Counted from the stretch's first letter, positions 48,315 through 58,854 are shown. The stretch: 64,000 bases of DNA from Aurantiochytrium sp. KH105 (GCA_003116975.1 BGKB01000014.1:80601-144600), one strand, 5' to 3'. Numbers and translations: made by a program. The notes: generated by a model not told the origin, from the sequence alone.

Positions 48315-48480
48315 AGGATTGCACACTGCTGACATGTGAGTAGAAACATGGAAGTGTGATCTTCCTTCCTTGATGACCTGATCCGCCCTTGCAAGAAATA
48401 AGGAGCAGCAGGCCGAGTGAAGCTTTTATGAGAAGGGCCAAGATCTCGTTTGCGCGTCTGAAGGGCTGAATAATGCTGAG
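48206..48480. repeat. Degenerate tandem duplication over the 3' end of the KEN-box gene
   Basis: A segment around 48206-48310 (GAT.C.ATCCGCC...GAGCAGCAGGCCGAGTG...AGAGGGCCAAGATCT) recurs 169 bases later at about 48372-48480. The second copy has GAGCAGCAGGCCGAGTGA, so its frame stops where the first reads Trp. It is therefore a non-coding relic of the gene's 3' part. Confidence 0.7.
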
Positions 48481-48543
48481 GAGAGACAAGAATAAAATAC
48501 ATAGAAACTCTGTTGTGATCTCTTTGCTGAGCTTGGGTTTTTG

Positions 48544-51500
48544 TTATCCTTTTTTGTGAAAGTTTGTCAGCGAGCGGACGATGACCTGATCCGCGTCGAG
48601 AATGTCCTGATTAAGTTGCTCGAGCTGCGGCTCAATCTCTGCGTCAAAAACGGTTGTGAGGGTCTCGACAAGATCCTCGTAAGAAACGCCACCGTTGGCC
48701 GAAAGATCCGCCTCAAAGACCATTTCCGTGGCTTCATCCCAGGTGCAGGGGGCGTTGAGCGTGGACATGACATGGACAATGTCCTCCGCGTAGACGAGCT
48801 CGTCTGCCGTCCCTCCGACAGTGAGCTGGCCAAAGTCCTGCGCAACCTCTTCAAAGAGCTTCTCGGCGTGAATATGCCAAGCCATCATGCTGCAGAGACT
48901 TGCAAAATGAAGAGCTCGAAAGGGCTTTTGTCCATTCGTCGAGGGCACAGAGAAATCAGACCATTCAGCGAACATTTTTTCAAGTCGTAGCGGATCCTCC
49001 ACGTGGCCGATATCGTCCAGGAACTCCTTGAGACCCTGGACCGTGAGCACCATGTCTGGCAGCACAGGAATTGTCGACGGGAGCACTGCACTTTCACCGG
49101 CGGTGAGACGCTGGGCGTGGCGCTGAAAAAACAATGCAAACCCATAAATTTGCTCGTCCGTGAGCTCCTCGAGGCTCAGCGCGCGCACGATGCCAAGGAA
49201 CTGCTTCTCCGAGATGGATGCCGAATTGGCGCATCCATTTGCGGACATGATGTTGTCGAGCTCATGATCGCTGGGAAAGTGTCCCATATCCATGAGCGTT
49301 TGTCGGAGTCGTGAGCGCGAAAGAGAAGTGGAGAACAAACCGGCTAGCGCGGGCTGCGCGTCCTCGCTAGCTTGCATCCGTTGTTGCTGTTGCTGGCGGG
49401 CGGCGCCCGCAGCGCGGTTGATTCTGGCGTCAAGTTGGCCCTGCGCTTGCGCGCCATTCGCCTCGAGGTCATCACTACTTGAATCGGGAGCCGCGTTCGC
49501 GAACGAACCCGTTGGTGCACCGTCCCTCTCGGGATCGGAGCCAGGTCGCTTGCCTCGGGCATGGAAGCGATTCGAAGCCGCTCGTTTGAAGCAAGCAACG
49601 GCATCAAGCTCTTGGATGCGAGACAAATGGATGTTGCGCCGCGTCTCATTTGCATCAACAGAGTCCGTAGGGCCCTCGTCACAAGGTGGCGCGTGAAGAA
49701 AACTGTCGTGGCGCAGGTCTGGGCGGAACGAAAGCGAACGATCGTGATGCATGCTCGATGTGCGCGAGGGCATTCTGTTGCGCTCCGAATGTCGGCGCGC
49801 GTAGCTTCCGTCCCCAGCACCACTGTTGTTGCGGCCATTACCGCGGCTACTGCCACTACGGTTACGGCCTTTGCTGCTGGACGGATCGTCGTTTGCAATT
49901 CGTTGGACCATTTCCTCAAGCCCATAGTCTTGCGCGCCGGGAGCTTCCGATCGCAAAGGAGGCACGGTCTTGGAGTGACTTGTGTCAAACTTGAGAAACT
50001 TTTCCTTGCGCGCAGCTTCCTTTTTGTACGCTGCAGCAGCTTCGTTCATGATGGCGCGTCCGACCTTGCGCGAAGTGGAACGCAAGTGGGTCTGTGGATC
50101 TTGAGGCTGGCCTTGCTGCTGCAATTGTTTCTTCTTCTTCTGCTGCTGCTGCTGCTGCTGCATCTGATTCTGCTGCGCCTGCTGCTCTTCCACTGTGATG
50201 GATGGCACGTCACGGGCTTGGTCAAGATCCGCGCGGGAGCTCTCAGGAATCGGGGACTCCAAGTCAAAGGCGCTATGAGGCGGCTGTTGTTGCTGCTGTG
50301 ACTTTGGCTTTTGAGACGGAGACAGCGAAAGCGGCGGCGGTGTGGCCGAGTGGTCGCGACCGCTGAAAGAATGATGGCTGAGGCGGAAGCTAGACTGGTG
50401 GCCATGATGGTGCGAGTGATGGCCGCCGAAAAAGCTCGAGCTACGCGACTGCGATGTTCCGATGAGCATGGGTTGGGTGGGCGCAAAGTGGTGCGAAGAG
50501 GAACGATGATGAATCGATGAGGCGCGCGTCGCAGACGCCATGTACGCCGTCTGGATGGGATCATCCTCGACGGCCTGGCGCTCGAAGAGCGACCAATGGT
50601 CCACAACATCGAGCTCGCGGGCCAGACGGTTTCGCGCACGAGCCGTGAGCCGCAGGACGTTGCGATGGATTTCAAAGGCAACCTCGGGCTTGTGCACCTC
50701 GAGAGTTTTGAGACTCTCGCGCGAGAGCGCAAGAAGCGTGCAGTCTTCGTCAGCAATGACCGTGTGTGAGACTGGATACTCGACAAAGAGTGCGTCCTCG
50801 TTGATGAAGGCTCCACGCCGGTGACTCTGAAGACGCATCATGGAGTCGTCATTACGCACCATGTACGAGGTAAGACGACCATGCTGAAGCAAAAAGAGGT
50901 GAGGGTTGACCTGGCCGGCGGTGAGAAGGCGCGCGCCGCTGGGGACACGAATCGTTTGCACATATTTCCAGACCGAGTCACCAAGATGGCCGCCGAGAAT
51001 GTGCTCAAAAGGCTCGTGCTGGGCCTTGAGCCGAGCAAGCTCGTGCAGGCGGCGAAAGGATTCGGAAAACACCAACCAACGCTGACGAATCGTGCTTGCG
51101 CGCTCGAGAAGTCTCTCTTCAACCCATTCCATGGCGAGATCGAGCGTAGGAAAGACGCGGCGAAGTGCAGGCGAAAAATCGCCATTGGCGTAGTAGTCAG
51201 GGGTGGTCAGGTTAAGTTCCTGGCCACCAGGTTCGCTTGCAATATCGTTCGAGTTCGATTGAGGCATCTGGGCGCCAATGTCGTTCATGTCGCTGGGGCT
51301 CTCATCGTCGTCGAGAAAGTCTTTCTCAGTTTCCTGGGGCTCACCCTTGGGCGCCTTGGTTCGGCGAGGGCGAAGGGGGCCGAGAATCTTGCGCATGTAT
51401 GTGACGAGACGATGCGCGCGGGGCATGGCAAGGACCTTGGGGAGCACTTGATCAACCTCGGCTGGTGTTGGTCCCACCGGGTATCCGGATTTGTGTAACA

Positions 51501-53487
51501 GTTGAATCACGCCCTCCATGTGAAGGCGACGGTATACCTTGGTAGACATGCCGGTGAAGAGGATGGTGAAACCCTTGGCTTGGTCGTTGTCCCGTCGGGC
51601 GCGGCGAAAACGGCGCAGAATAGGGTTGCGCGACACAAAGCTGTGTGGTGGCTCATCGTCTTGGTCCTCGTTAAAATTCGGCATTGAGGACTCGGCGGTG
51701 ATGGAGTTCGAGTCTGTTGTAGTCGCCTGGATGAGCTGCTGCAAAAGCTCCATGAGGGTCCCACACGCAGTAAAGTCGATGCCATAGACGTCTTCAAAAT
51801 CAAAGACGAGGGTGTGCAAAAGACCGTCATGAGGCGCAATGGAGCGTTTGCTCATCAAGTCGGCCTCTTCGTCATCTTCGTCTTCAAAGGCAGCCGCCAC
51901 GTCGTCGAGAATGGACCATACGAGCTCTGTAATTTGGTTTGCGGACCCGAAAAAAATGTATCGCTTGAGCTTGATGATGACGACCTGGGAGCTGAGATGC
52001 TCGAGCTTGGCATCCTCTTGCGAGCTGCGGACGACGGAGCTCTGAAAGTCGGATCCGCTGAGGACCGCCTTGACAACGCCAGTCTTGGAATACTGCACGG
52101 CAAAGAGCACAAAGGAGGCCATGACGCCGACAATGACTGCCACAAGGAGCGAGGTTGTCTGACTGAGGATCACAATGGCCCAGACGGTGAGGTACTCGAG
52201 CAAGGAGAAGCGATCCTGAATGAGCGTGTCGATGAGGTTCTCAACAATAAAGCCAAGACCAGCGTAGATGAGAAGGGCGCCGATGAAGAACCGAGGAAGG
52301 TAGTTGATGAGTGGGAAACCAGCAAACCAGAGACCGGCGTTGAAGAGGCCTGCAATGACGCCAGGCCAACGACTTTTCGTGTTACGAATGATGCCTGAGT
52401 TGAGCGCATTGAACTTGAGCTGACCGTATCCGGGTGCGCCGACGAGAAAGACGAGAAAAAAGTGAGCTTTGCCGCCGAGCTGCATTTCATGATCGTAGTC
52501 GAGATCGGTAATACCGAGTTTTTTCTTGGTACCAGCAATCTTGAGGAGCGAGTCAAGCGTGACAATGATGAGCATGATGAAGAGGTTAGGAAGCGCGGCT
52601 GTGAAAGCGCTCCAGTCAATGAGATCGGATTGCCCAAAGCTGAACTTCCACTGGTCCGAGATGAGGACAGCGTCATACTTGTCGTAGAGCCAGCCGCACT
52701 CCAGGCCATGGCCACGGTCGTGACAAAGATTCATCTCGCGAACGTCGTCGAGGTTGTAGCCGAGTCCAAAGACGACAATGTAAAAGAGGATAAAAGGTCC
52801 GAAAAGCAGACACGGGATCGTGACGATGGGCGCACCGATGTGGAAACGCTTGGTGCAGTAAAGCGCGACGCCAATGGGCACAGAGGGCGCCAATAGGGCC
52901 CAGAACTCCCAGTAGTCGAGATGGTGGGGGAGCTCGTCGCCGACCGTGGATTTTACAGCTTTGATGATGACGATGACGCCGACAGCAGCGAGAAAACCAC
53001 CGAGGACAGCAGCCGGCACGAACTGCACGACGCGCGTGAGGCGAAAGTGACCGAGAGAGTAGAAGAGCACCGAAACCAGAGCGGTGCCAAAAACGATGGT
53101 GATGAGTACGGTGGTGAGCACGATTTGTGTGCGCTCATCGTCGGAAGCGTTGGGGTGGTTTTGGTCGACATTTTGGCGGATGACTTCTGCGGCGGTGGCA
53201 AAGAAAATGGTCGGGTTAATGTCCGGGCCTGCGATGGTGACGGCTGAATCGCTGTAGGTGGCAAAGGTGAGGCCGAGGATTGCTGCCGAGGTGATTTGCT
53301 GTGCGGCGCCAACGGGGATGTAGGGTGCTAGGCCTTCATCGGTGCCGAAGATGAGGCTCGAAAACACATAGCAAAAGCTGAGCATGAGCAGGCCGTTGAC
53401 GATGCCACTGAGCAGCTCCGTGAAGCCTTGAACGACCAGGTCCTTTTTAGTCCTCTTGCCGGAGCCATGGTCACTGTGTTGCGTCAT
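48544..53487 (-). CDS. SulP transporter with STAS, cyclic-nucleotide-binding and EF-hand-like regions
   Basis: This 1647-residue single-exon protein starts at ATG 53487; the longer frame upstream begins only with GTG. The N-terminal 500 residues have ten or more membrane segments of the SulP/SLC26 fold (FTELLSGIVNGLLMLSFCYVF; YIPVGAAQQITSAAILGLTF; GPDINPTIFF). They most resemble the fungal Vsb1 (YGR125W)-type SulP branch. A STAS domain follows (LHTLVFDFEDVYGIDFTACGTLMELLQQL, about residues 575-640). A cyclic-nucleotide-binding fold is at about 880-1010 (VPSGARLLTAGQVNPHLFLLQHGRL ... GAFINEDALF). A long disordered stretch comes next with His-rich (GGHHSHHHGH) and Gln-rich runs. A C-terminal EF-hand-like region contains the loop DLSANGGVSYED. 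It likely transports anions, dicarboxylates or basic amino acids at a vacuole or plasma membrane. Regulation by nucleotide and calcium is inferred from the modules. Confidence 0.85.
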   Translation of the reverse strand: MTQHSDHGSGKRTKKDLVVQGFTELLSGIVNGLLMLSFCYVFSSLIFGTDEGLAPYIPVGAAQQITSAAILGLTFATYSDSAVTIAGPDINPTIFFATAAEVIRQNVDQNHPNASDDERTQIVLTTVLITIVFGTALVSVLFYSLGHFRLTRVVQFVPAAVLGGFLAAVGVIVIIKAVKSTVGDELPHHLDYWEFWALLAPSVPIGVALYCTKRFHIGAPIVTIPCLLFGPFILFYIVVFGLGYNLDDVREMNLCHDRGHGLECGWLYDKYDAVLISDQWKFSFGQSDLIDWSAFTAALPNLFIMLIIVTLDSLLKIAGTKKKLGITDLDYDHEMQLGGKAHFFLVFLVGAPGYGQLKFNALNSGIIRNTKSRWPGVIAGLFNAGLWFAGFPLINYLPRFFIGALLIYAGLGFIVENLIDTLIQDRFSLLEYLTVWAIVILSQTTSLLVAVIVGVMASFVLFAVQYSKTGVVKAVLSGSDFQSSVVRSSQEDAKLEHLSSQVVIIKLKRYIFFGSANQITELVWSILDDVAAAFEDEDDEEADLMSKRSIAPHDGLLHTLVFDFEDVYGIDFTACGTLMELLQQLIQATTTDSNSITAESSMPNFNEDQDDEPPHSFVSRNPILRRFRRARRDNDQAKGFTILFTGMSTKVYRRLHMEGVIQLLHKSGYPVGPTPAEVDQVLPKVLAMPRAHRLVTYMRKILGPLRPRRTKAPKGEPQETEKDFLDDDESPSDMNDIGAQMPQSNSNDIASEPGGQELNLTTPDYYANGDFSPALRRVFPTLDLAMEWVEERLLERASTIRQRWLVFSESFRRLHELARLKAQHEPFEHILGGHLGDSVWKYVQTIRVPSGARLLTAGQVNPHLFLLQHGRLTSYMVRNDDSMMRLQSHRRGAFINEDALFVEYPVSHTVIADEDCTLLALSRESLKTLEVHKPEVAFEIHRNVLRLTARARNRLARELDVVDHWSLFERQAVEDDPIQTAYMASATRASSIHHRSSSHHFAPTQPMLIGTSQSRSSSFFGGHHSHHHGHQSSFRLSHHSFSGRDHSATPPPLSLSPSQKPKSQQQQQPPHSAFDLESPIPESSRADLDQARDVPSITVEEQQAQQNQMQQQQQQQKKKKQLQQQGQPQDPQTHLRSTSRKVGRAIMNEAAAAYKKEAARKEKFLKFDTSHSKTVPPLRSEAPGAQDYGLEEMVQRIANDDPSSSKGRNRSGSSRGNGRNNSGAGDGSYARRHSERNRMPSRTSSMHHDRSLSFRPDLRHDSFLHAPPCDEGPTDSVDANETRRNIHLSRIQELDAVACFKRAASNRFHARGKRPGSDPERDGAPTGSFANAAPDSSSDDLEANGAQAQGQLDARINRAAGAARQQQQQRMQASEDAQPALAGLFSTSLSRSRLRQTLMDMGHFPSDHELDNIMSANGCANSASISEKQFLGIVRALSLEELTDEQIYGFALFFQRHAQRLTAGESAVLPSTIPVLPDMVLTVQGLKEFLDDIGHVEDPLRLEKMFAEWSDFSVPSTNGQKPFRALHFASLCSMMAWHIHAEKLFEEVAQDFGQLTVGGTADELVYAEDIVHVMSTLNAPCTWDEATEMVFEADLSANGGVSYEDLVETLTTVFDAEIEPQLEQLNQDILDADQVIVRSLTNFHKKG

Positions 53488-54584
53488 CACTTGTTCGTTT
53501 GTTTGCGTGGCCGGCGGACTCGCGAAACGGGGCGCGCGGGGGGGCGAGGCGAGCGTGCACGAGGGCACCACCCGGCCTTGCTCACTCGCGCGCTCGCTCA
53601 CGCGCTTGCTTGCTTGCTTGTGAGGATTTTTGCGCGTGCGGGATAACCAAGCCAGACAAAAAAAGTTGAAGGGCGTGCCGCAGAAAAGAGGAGCGTCCGG
53701 CGCGGGGGAAGGGGGAGCGGGGGGGAGGGGGGAGCCGTGGGCGCGCTAGAGTTGCGCCGCGGCCTCGATGCTCCTCTCCTCTCCTGCTGCCCGTCTGCTC
53801 GGGTCGGCAGGGTCGGGTTGGATGGAAAGATGGATTAGATGAATCGATGAATGCCTGGTCCGCCGTCTGTTCTACTTGGACTCTCTCGTGCTCCCTCGCG
53901 CGGCTCAAGGGGCCTCGTCTTCTCGGGGAGTGACGGCGCGGGGACCGGGGAGAGGAGCAACCAGAAAAAGAGGACACGAGGAAAAGGAAACTACTCTGGC
54001 TGCTTGGCTGGCTGGGTGGTTGGCCAGGAGGCTGGCCGGCCGGAGCAGGCGCACCGCGCTCACGTCACTTTGTTCGCTCTCCTGCTCCTTGTCGTGTAAA
54101 GTCAAAGTCGAGGCGAGTGCTCGTGCAGCCAGCTTTTCCCCAACTATTGGCCCGGTAGGCACAGGAGAGAGAAGGGGAGGCTTTGCCTCCGCTTGCGAGC
54201 TCAGCGCGGCGCCCGGGCGCTCAGCCGAGCTCAGCTCAGCTCGGCGACGCGACGCGACGCACACCGCGATGATCCGCGATGATGCGCGATGGACCGGAGA
54301 AGTCTGCAGCTGCAGCAGCAGCTGCAGAGGACAAGCCAGGTGTGAAATGCCGCGCGGTGGGATCCCAGCCCGCTCTACGTCCGGCGAGGCAGTTGTCGGC
54401 CGGGAGGGAGGAAGAAGGGGCAGACACGCTGCACAGACAGACAGCGGAGCGAGCCAGCGTGCGGAGGCAAGCGAGCCGTGCCGCTGCGGAGCGTGAGCTC
54501 GCCTCGCCGGCAGTCAGAGACTGTCGCGGCGCCGCGCCACGCCACGCCACGCCAAGCCAGCCGCCACCGCGTCGCTGCCAGTGG

Positions 54585-54639
54585 ATTCGAATTCGAATTT
54601 GAGTTTGAATTCGAATTTGAGTTTGAATTCGAATTTGAA
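54585..54639. repeat. 18-base GAATTC/GAGTTT tandem array
   Basis: Three copies of an 18-base unit TCGAATTTGAGTTTGAAT lie in tandem. A related GAATTT-rich stretch recurs at about 59485-59518 in the large spacer to the right. Confidence 0.85.
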
Positions 54640-54711
54640 CCCGGATCTGCTCTGCTGCATGTCATGTCACGTCATGTCATGTGTCCGCGGCTGCGGCGCG
54701 TGCGAAAGCAA

Positions 54712-54714
54712 GGA

Positions 54715-54745
<31 letters not shown>
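54712..54745. repeat. GAAA tetranucleotide microsatellite
   Basis: About eight tandem GAAA units, with a longer array of the same unit at 59106-59157. Confidence 0.9.
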
Positions 54746-54915
54746 CAAGCGGCCCTGCGCCTTCGAAATTCAAATCCGCCGCACCGCTCCCGCGAACTCG
54801 CCCGGCGCGACGAAGCAAACGCAAACGAACGAACTACTCGCAGCGCCGTGCCGCCCTCGAGTTCGCGGGGCGGAGGCGAAAGCGAAAGCGGCGCCCGCAC
54901 CGCTCGCGCGTCTGA

Positions 54916-55053
<138 letters not shown>

Positions 55054-55852
55054 CCTGGGTGCCTGCCTGACGCCGCCGCAGCAGCAACAGCAGCCGCAGC
55101 CGCCGCTGCCGGCCGGCGTGGGAGCGAGGCAAGGCCAGGCAAGGAAGGCCAGGTCGCGGCCACGCGTCTGGCAGTCGGAACCGAGGCGAGCTCGTGCCGC
55201 GGACCGCGTGTGCGACGCGCATGCCACCGCATGCCACGCACACTGCGCAGGCTGTCGCTGGTGATCGGGACTCCAAGCACCTCGCCTCTCGTCGCTCCGC
55301 CTCGCGATCGCCTCGCAAGCGCCTCGCAAGCGACTGCAGCCGCGCGTAGCGGAGCGCCGGGCGGATTTCCGGACTTGGCACTTGTCGCGGACCACCCCGC
55401 AAACGCGCGTGGCGGTCCAGTGTAGTAGTATGTATAAAAAAGGGGCTTCGAAGGTATGGGCTCCGGCCAGGTAAATAACAGTTAGGCGACAAGGCCGCAG
55501 TTTTTCTGCCCCTCCCCCCTCCCCTCCACGTGTCTTCCCTCCATTCCTTCCTCCCGGGTTCCTTCCTTCCTCCCTCCCAACTGCAGCGCCCCGACAACGA
55601 AATGACGCCCGTCTTGCCATTGACCACTTCGACGGCGACCTCGCTATCGTCGCCGTCGTCGTCGTCGTCGTCCTCGCTGCTTTCTTTCTCATGGGATGAT
55701 GAGGCGGGGATGACTCGGAAAGAAAGCCGAGGTTTTCTGGGTCTCCAAAGTACCTTAAAACTCTTCCGCGCCGTCTTCGACGTCACCCTCGTCGTGCAAA
55801 CGGGTGACATTGTTGGCGTGGGTAGCAGCACCGCGTGCGCCAACGATCTACC

Positions 55853-56788
55853 ATGCGCAGCTCGCGAGCGCTGACGCTGGCGCTGGTTCTTCTGGCCGTC
55901 CTCGTAGTGGCGCTGCAAGTATCAGCGGCGGCGGTGGACGTGGACGCGCAAACGTGCGCAGACCCGGAAACGTGCGAGGACGCGGAGACCAGGGCATACG
56001 ATGAGGGCGAGGACGACGACGACGAGGACGAGGACGAGGATGAAGATACGGCCCAAAGGGACAGATGCGCACGCGAGGAGGGAAGTATTCCTCTCGTGGA
56101 GGCCGGAGAGCTCGATGCAATCTTTGAAGACATGGTGGATGAGCTTTCCGAGGAAGACGAGGTCGAGGTAACGGTGCTGTCAAAAGATCCATGGGTCATT
56201 TACGTGGACAACTTTTTGTCGAGCGAGATGGTGGACGCGCTCTTAGAGGAGGCCGGAGATGACTTTGCGCCAAGCAAGGAGTTCTCTCGATCCTCGTCCG
56301 GAGATAATAGCAAGAGAACGCAACACCGCACCAGCGAGACGAAATTCTGCACTGGAGATTGTGCAGAGTCCAAGGCAGTTCAAGATGTGCAAGACCGCGT
56401 GGCATACCTGGTGGGTCTTGATGAAGAATACATGGAGTTCATTCAGTTTGTCAGGTACAAAAAGGGCCAGTACTACAAGAAGCATCATGATACGAACTCG
56501 GCCTATGTGAACATGCCCATGGGTCACCGGGTAATGACTGTTTTCATGTATCTAAACACGATTGAAGACGGAGGCGAGACGAGCTTTCCGGATTTGAATC
56601 TCTCCGTCAAGCCTGTCCGCGGCCGCGCCGTCATTTGGGCAAATGTAAAGAGCAGCAACCCGGACGATCGGGATCTGCGCACCATGCACGAGGCTCTTCC
56701 CGTGACTGGAGACGTTGTCAAGGTTGCGGCCAATTTTTGGCTCTATCAATACGACTATCGGTCTTACTGGCCCGAATGCACGGGCTAA
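55853..56788 (+). CDS. Prolyl 4-hydroxylase-type 2OG/Fe(II) dioxygenase, secretory pathway
   Basis: This 311-residue protein starts at ATG 55853, which gives a hydrophobic signal or anchor (ALTLALVLLAVLVVALQVSA). An Asp/Glu run follows (DEGEDDDDEDEDEDED). The catalytic domain begins near residue 110 (PWVIYVDNFLSSEMVDALLEEAGDDF). It contains FVRYKKGQYYKKHHDTN, with the HxD iron ligands in HHD. The third His is in TMHEALPV, and the Lys in GDVVKVAANFW should hold the 2-oxoglutarate C5 carboxylate. MYLNTIEDGGETSFP and RGRAVIWAN are typical of the P4H core. The protein ends YWPECTG. It resembles plant and algal ER prolyl 4-hydroxylases that modify hydroxyproline-rich secreted proteins. The substrate here is unknown. 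Confidence 0.92.
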   Translation: MRSSRALTLALVLLAVLVVALQVSAAAVDVDAQTCADPETCEDAETRAYDEGEDDDDEDEDEDEDTAQRDRCAREEGSIPLVEAGELDAIFEDMVDELSEEDEVEVTVLSKDPWVIYVDNFLSSEMVDALLEEAGDDFAPSKEFSRSSSGDNSKRTQHRTSETKFCTGDCAESKAVQDVQDRVAYLVGLDEEYMEFIQFVRYKKGQYYKKHHDTNSAYVNMPMGHRVMTVFMYLNTIEDGGETSFPDLNLSVKPVRGRAVIWANVKSSNPDDRDLRTMHEALPVTGDVVKVAANFWLYQYDYRSYWPECTG

Positions 56789-57204
56789 CGTCTGACAGAG
56801 TAAAGAATGAAGGAAACGGAAAAAGTTCATGTACACACACAGGCCCAAGGTCTTTTTTCTCGAGATTGCAAGTCCAGATCACGTCAGATATGCAAGAGAG
56901 AGAGAGAGAGAGAGAGAGAGAATTGTATGGCATTGTCATTACAATCAGAGGAATGGAAAAGGCCATGGTGGCAGGCAGAGAGCTTGGAACGTAAAATGAA
57001 AGAGTCGCTTAACTGCAAAAGTAAAACAGATATTCCCGAGGCAGTCAAGCACATCATGAGGAAGAAATGCCGAATTCAAGAATTGCTCGCATCCACAGAG
57101 AAAAAGGGAAAAGAAGTCAACAAAAAAAGGAGCACATATTCATGTTCATCAGTCCAAATAAAATGGGAGGCATTCCCCGAGAAAAAGTCAAGAAATATGA
57201 AGCC
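56789..57204. other. Convergent spacer
   Basis: A GA dinucleotide run lies at about 56895-56921. Flanking genes end on both sides, so both 3' UTRs lie here. The stretch is A-rich near 57100-57170 and nothing is coding. Confidence 0.5.
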
Positions 57205-58854
57205 TTACAAACGGCGCAGGTCGTCACGTTCTGGGCACGTTTCAACACAAGTCTCGGTCGATACGTCCCAAAGCATGTTCTCGGGGCAAAAGCAGCCATC
57301 CGTGACTTCCTCGAGGCAGGTTTGTTGATACTCAGGCTGGCACGTGTCCACGCAAGAGTTGCCATTTGTACGGAAAACCTTGTTTGATGGACAGCAGACG
57401 TCGACGCATCGGCCATTCGCCTCGTCATGGTACCTGCCCGATGTGCACGTGCATCGCTTCACGTCGCGGAGCGCACAAAAAGGCTCCGGGTTGTCGCAGG
57501 TTGCAGGACACGCGTTGTCAACAAGCTCCATGTAGCTGGGGCAATCTTCCTCCTCGTCGCCAGAAGACTGGTCGCTAACTTCCTCGTCATCGGGGCATTC
57601 TTCGGGTTCCACGCACGTCTCGTCGCTGTCGCTGAGGAAGATCTTGCCGTCATCGCAGAGGCACTTGAGTTCTTGGGAGCAATATTCGGGGTCTTGGTCG
57701 GCGCAAGTCTTTTTGCAGCCGCCAAGGTACGACTGGCCGGTCGGGCAGTTCCCTTCTTCTTCTTCGTCATCGGGGCACTCCTCAAGGTCGACGCAGGTCT
57801 CGAAGGCATCCGTGAGGAAAACCTGGCCTTCGGGGCAAACGCACTTGAGAGATTGGATGCACATTTCCGGACTTGGGTCAGCGCAAGTCTTTTGGCAGCC
57901 TCCAGAGTACGTTTGTCCGCTCGGGCAATCTTCGTCATCTCCTTCGTCGATGGACTGATCGTCAGTCTCGGTGTCGGGGCACTCTTCGGGTTCGACGCAG
58001 GTCTCCAAGGCATCCGTGAGGAAGACTTTGCCCTCTGCACAGACACATTTGACATCTCGGGTACAAACTTCGGGATTCGGATTGGCGCACGTCTTTTGGC
58101 AATCCCCGGACAACTCTTGATCGCTCGGGCATTCGTTGTCGCCTTCGAGATCCTCGGTTTCATCCTCTGTCTCTGTGCATTTGTTCTCCTTGACGCACTT
58201 GCCCGTGGCTTCATCAAAGTAGGGCTTGTTGTTGGGGCAGCCGCAGACAAAGTCGCTGCTCGAGGCGACTGCAACTTGGATGCCTGTGTCGGCGGCGTCC
58301 TGAATGCAGTCCTCCGAGTCGCTGTTGCAGAGAAGGGTGCACATGCCATTGGGGTCACGAGGCTTCATGTTACCTTCACAGCAGGCTTCGACACACCATC
58401 CGTTATCGAGTACCATGGAGTCTGGGCATCCGCACTCGAAGGCGGAGAGAGAGATGGCCTTGAGGTTTCCATTCTTTTTGCACTTGGACATTTCCGAGGC
58501 TTCTGTCTTCCACTCGAGGTTGTTTGGGCAGGCGCAGCTCTTGTAGCCGAGGAGGGGGTTTGCCATGCACTTGGAGTTCAAGCAGTCGCTGTTTTTGGTG
58601 CAGCGCTTTTCGTCTTCAGGCGTGCATGCCTTGCGTCCGCATGCTTTCCTGTCGTCCTTGGCACCGCACTTGCCGTTCTTCAGGCACACGTTGTCGTCGC
58701 CGTCGCACTCAGTGTCTAGCGAGCACTCTGCGAGTTTCGCGAGCTGGCGCACGCGCGCGAGCATGGACGGCGTCTGCGCGAAGGCGCTCACGCTCGCCAG
58801 CATTACGGCCAGCACGGCCACCAGGGCGGCGCGGACCACCTTGCGGTTCGTCAT
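57205..58854 (-). CDS. Secreted cysteine-rich repeat protein
   Basis: This is a 549-residue protein. The start at 58854 is chosen because it gives a clean signal peptide (VVRAALVAVLAVMLASVSAFA); the frame further upstream runs through a TTTC microsatellite. The mature protein is cysteine-rich throughout. After an N-terminal part with CSLDTEC, CACP and CGCP units come tandem modules of about 55-65 residues at about residues 240-460. Each has the pattern CPSGQTYSGGCQKTCADP, then MCIQSLKCVCPEGQVFLTD and ETCV.LEECPD, separated by Asp/Glu linkers. The modules resemble trypsin-inhibitor-like or other disulphide-rich extracellular repeats with the consensus C-G-x-C. A last unit has CALRDVKRCTC and CFCPENMLWD. 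It is likely a wall, scale or matrix protein. No enzyme motif is seen. Confidence 0.75.
   Translation of the reverse strand: MTNRKVVRAALVAVLAVMLASVSAFAQTPSMLARVRQLAKLAECSLDTECDGDDNVCLKNGKCGAKDDRKACGRKACTPEDEKRCTKNSDCLNSKCMANPLLGYKSCACPNNLEWKTEASEMSKCKKNGNLKAISLSAFECGCPDSMVLDNGWCVEACCEGNMKPRDPNGMCTLLCNSDSEDCIQDAADTGIQVAVASSSDFVCGCPNNKPYFDEATGKCVKENKCTETEDETEDLEGDNECPSDQELSGDCQKTCANPNPEVCTRDVKCVCAEGKVFLTDALETCVEPEECPDTETDDQSIDEGDDEDCPSGQTYSGGCQKTCADPSPEMCIQSLKCVCPEGQVFLTDAFETCVDLEECPDDEEEEGNCPTGQSYLGGCKKTCADQDPEYCSQELKCLCDDGKIFLSDSDETCVEPEECPDDEEVSDQSSGDEEEDCPSYMELVDNACPATCDNPEPFCALRDVKRCTCTSGRYHDEANGRCVDVCCPSNKVFRTNGNSCVDTCQPEYQQTCLEEVTDGCFCPENMLWDVSTETCVETCPERDDLRRL

Noticed and set aside
816-53601. 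Longer proteins starting at TTG or GTG (for example 6727, 26716, 38708, 41890, 53601)
   Set aside because: Nuclear eukaryotic genes normally start at ATG. In each case an internal ATG gives the expected domain boundary or signal peptide, and the extra segment is low-complexity.
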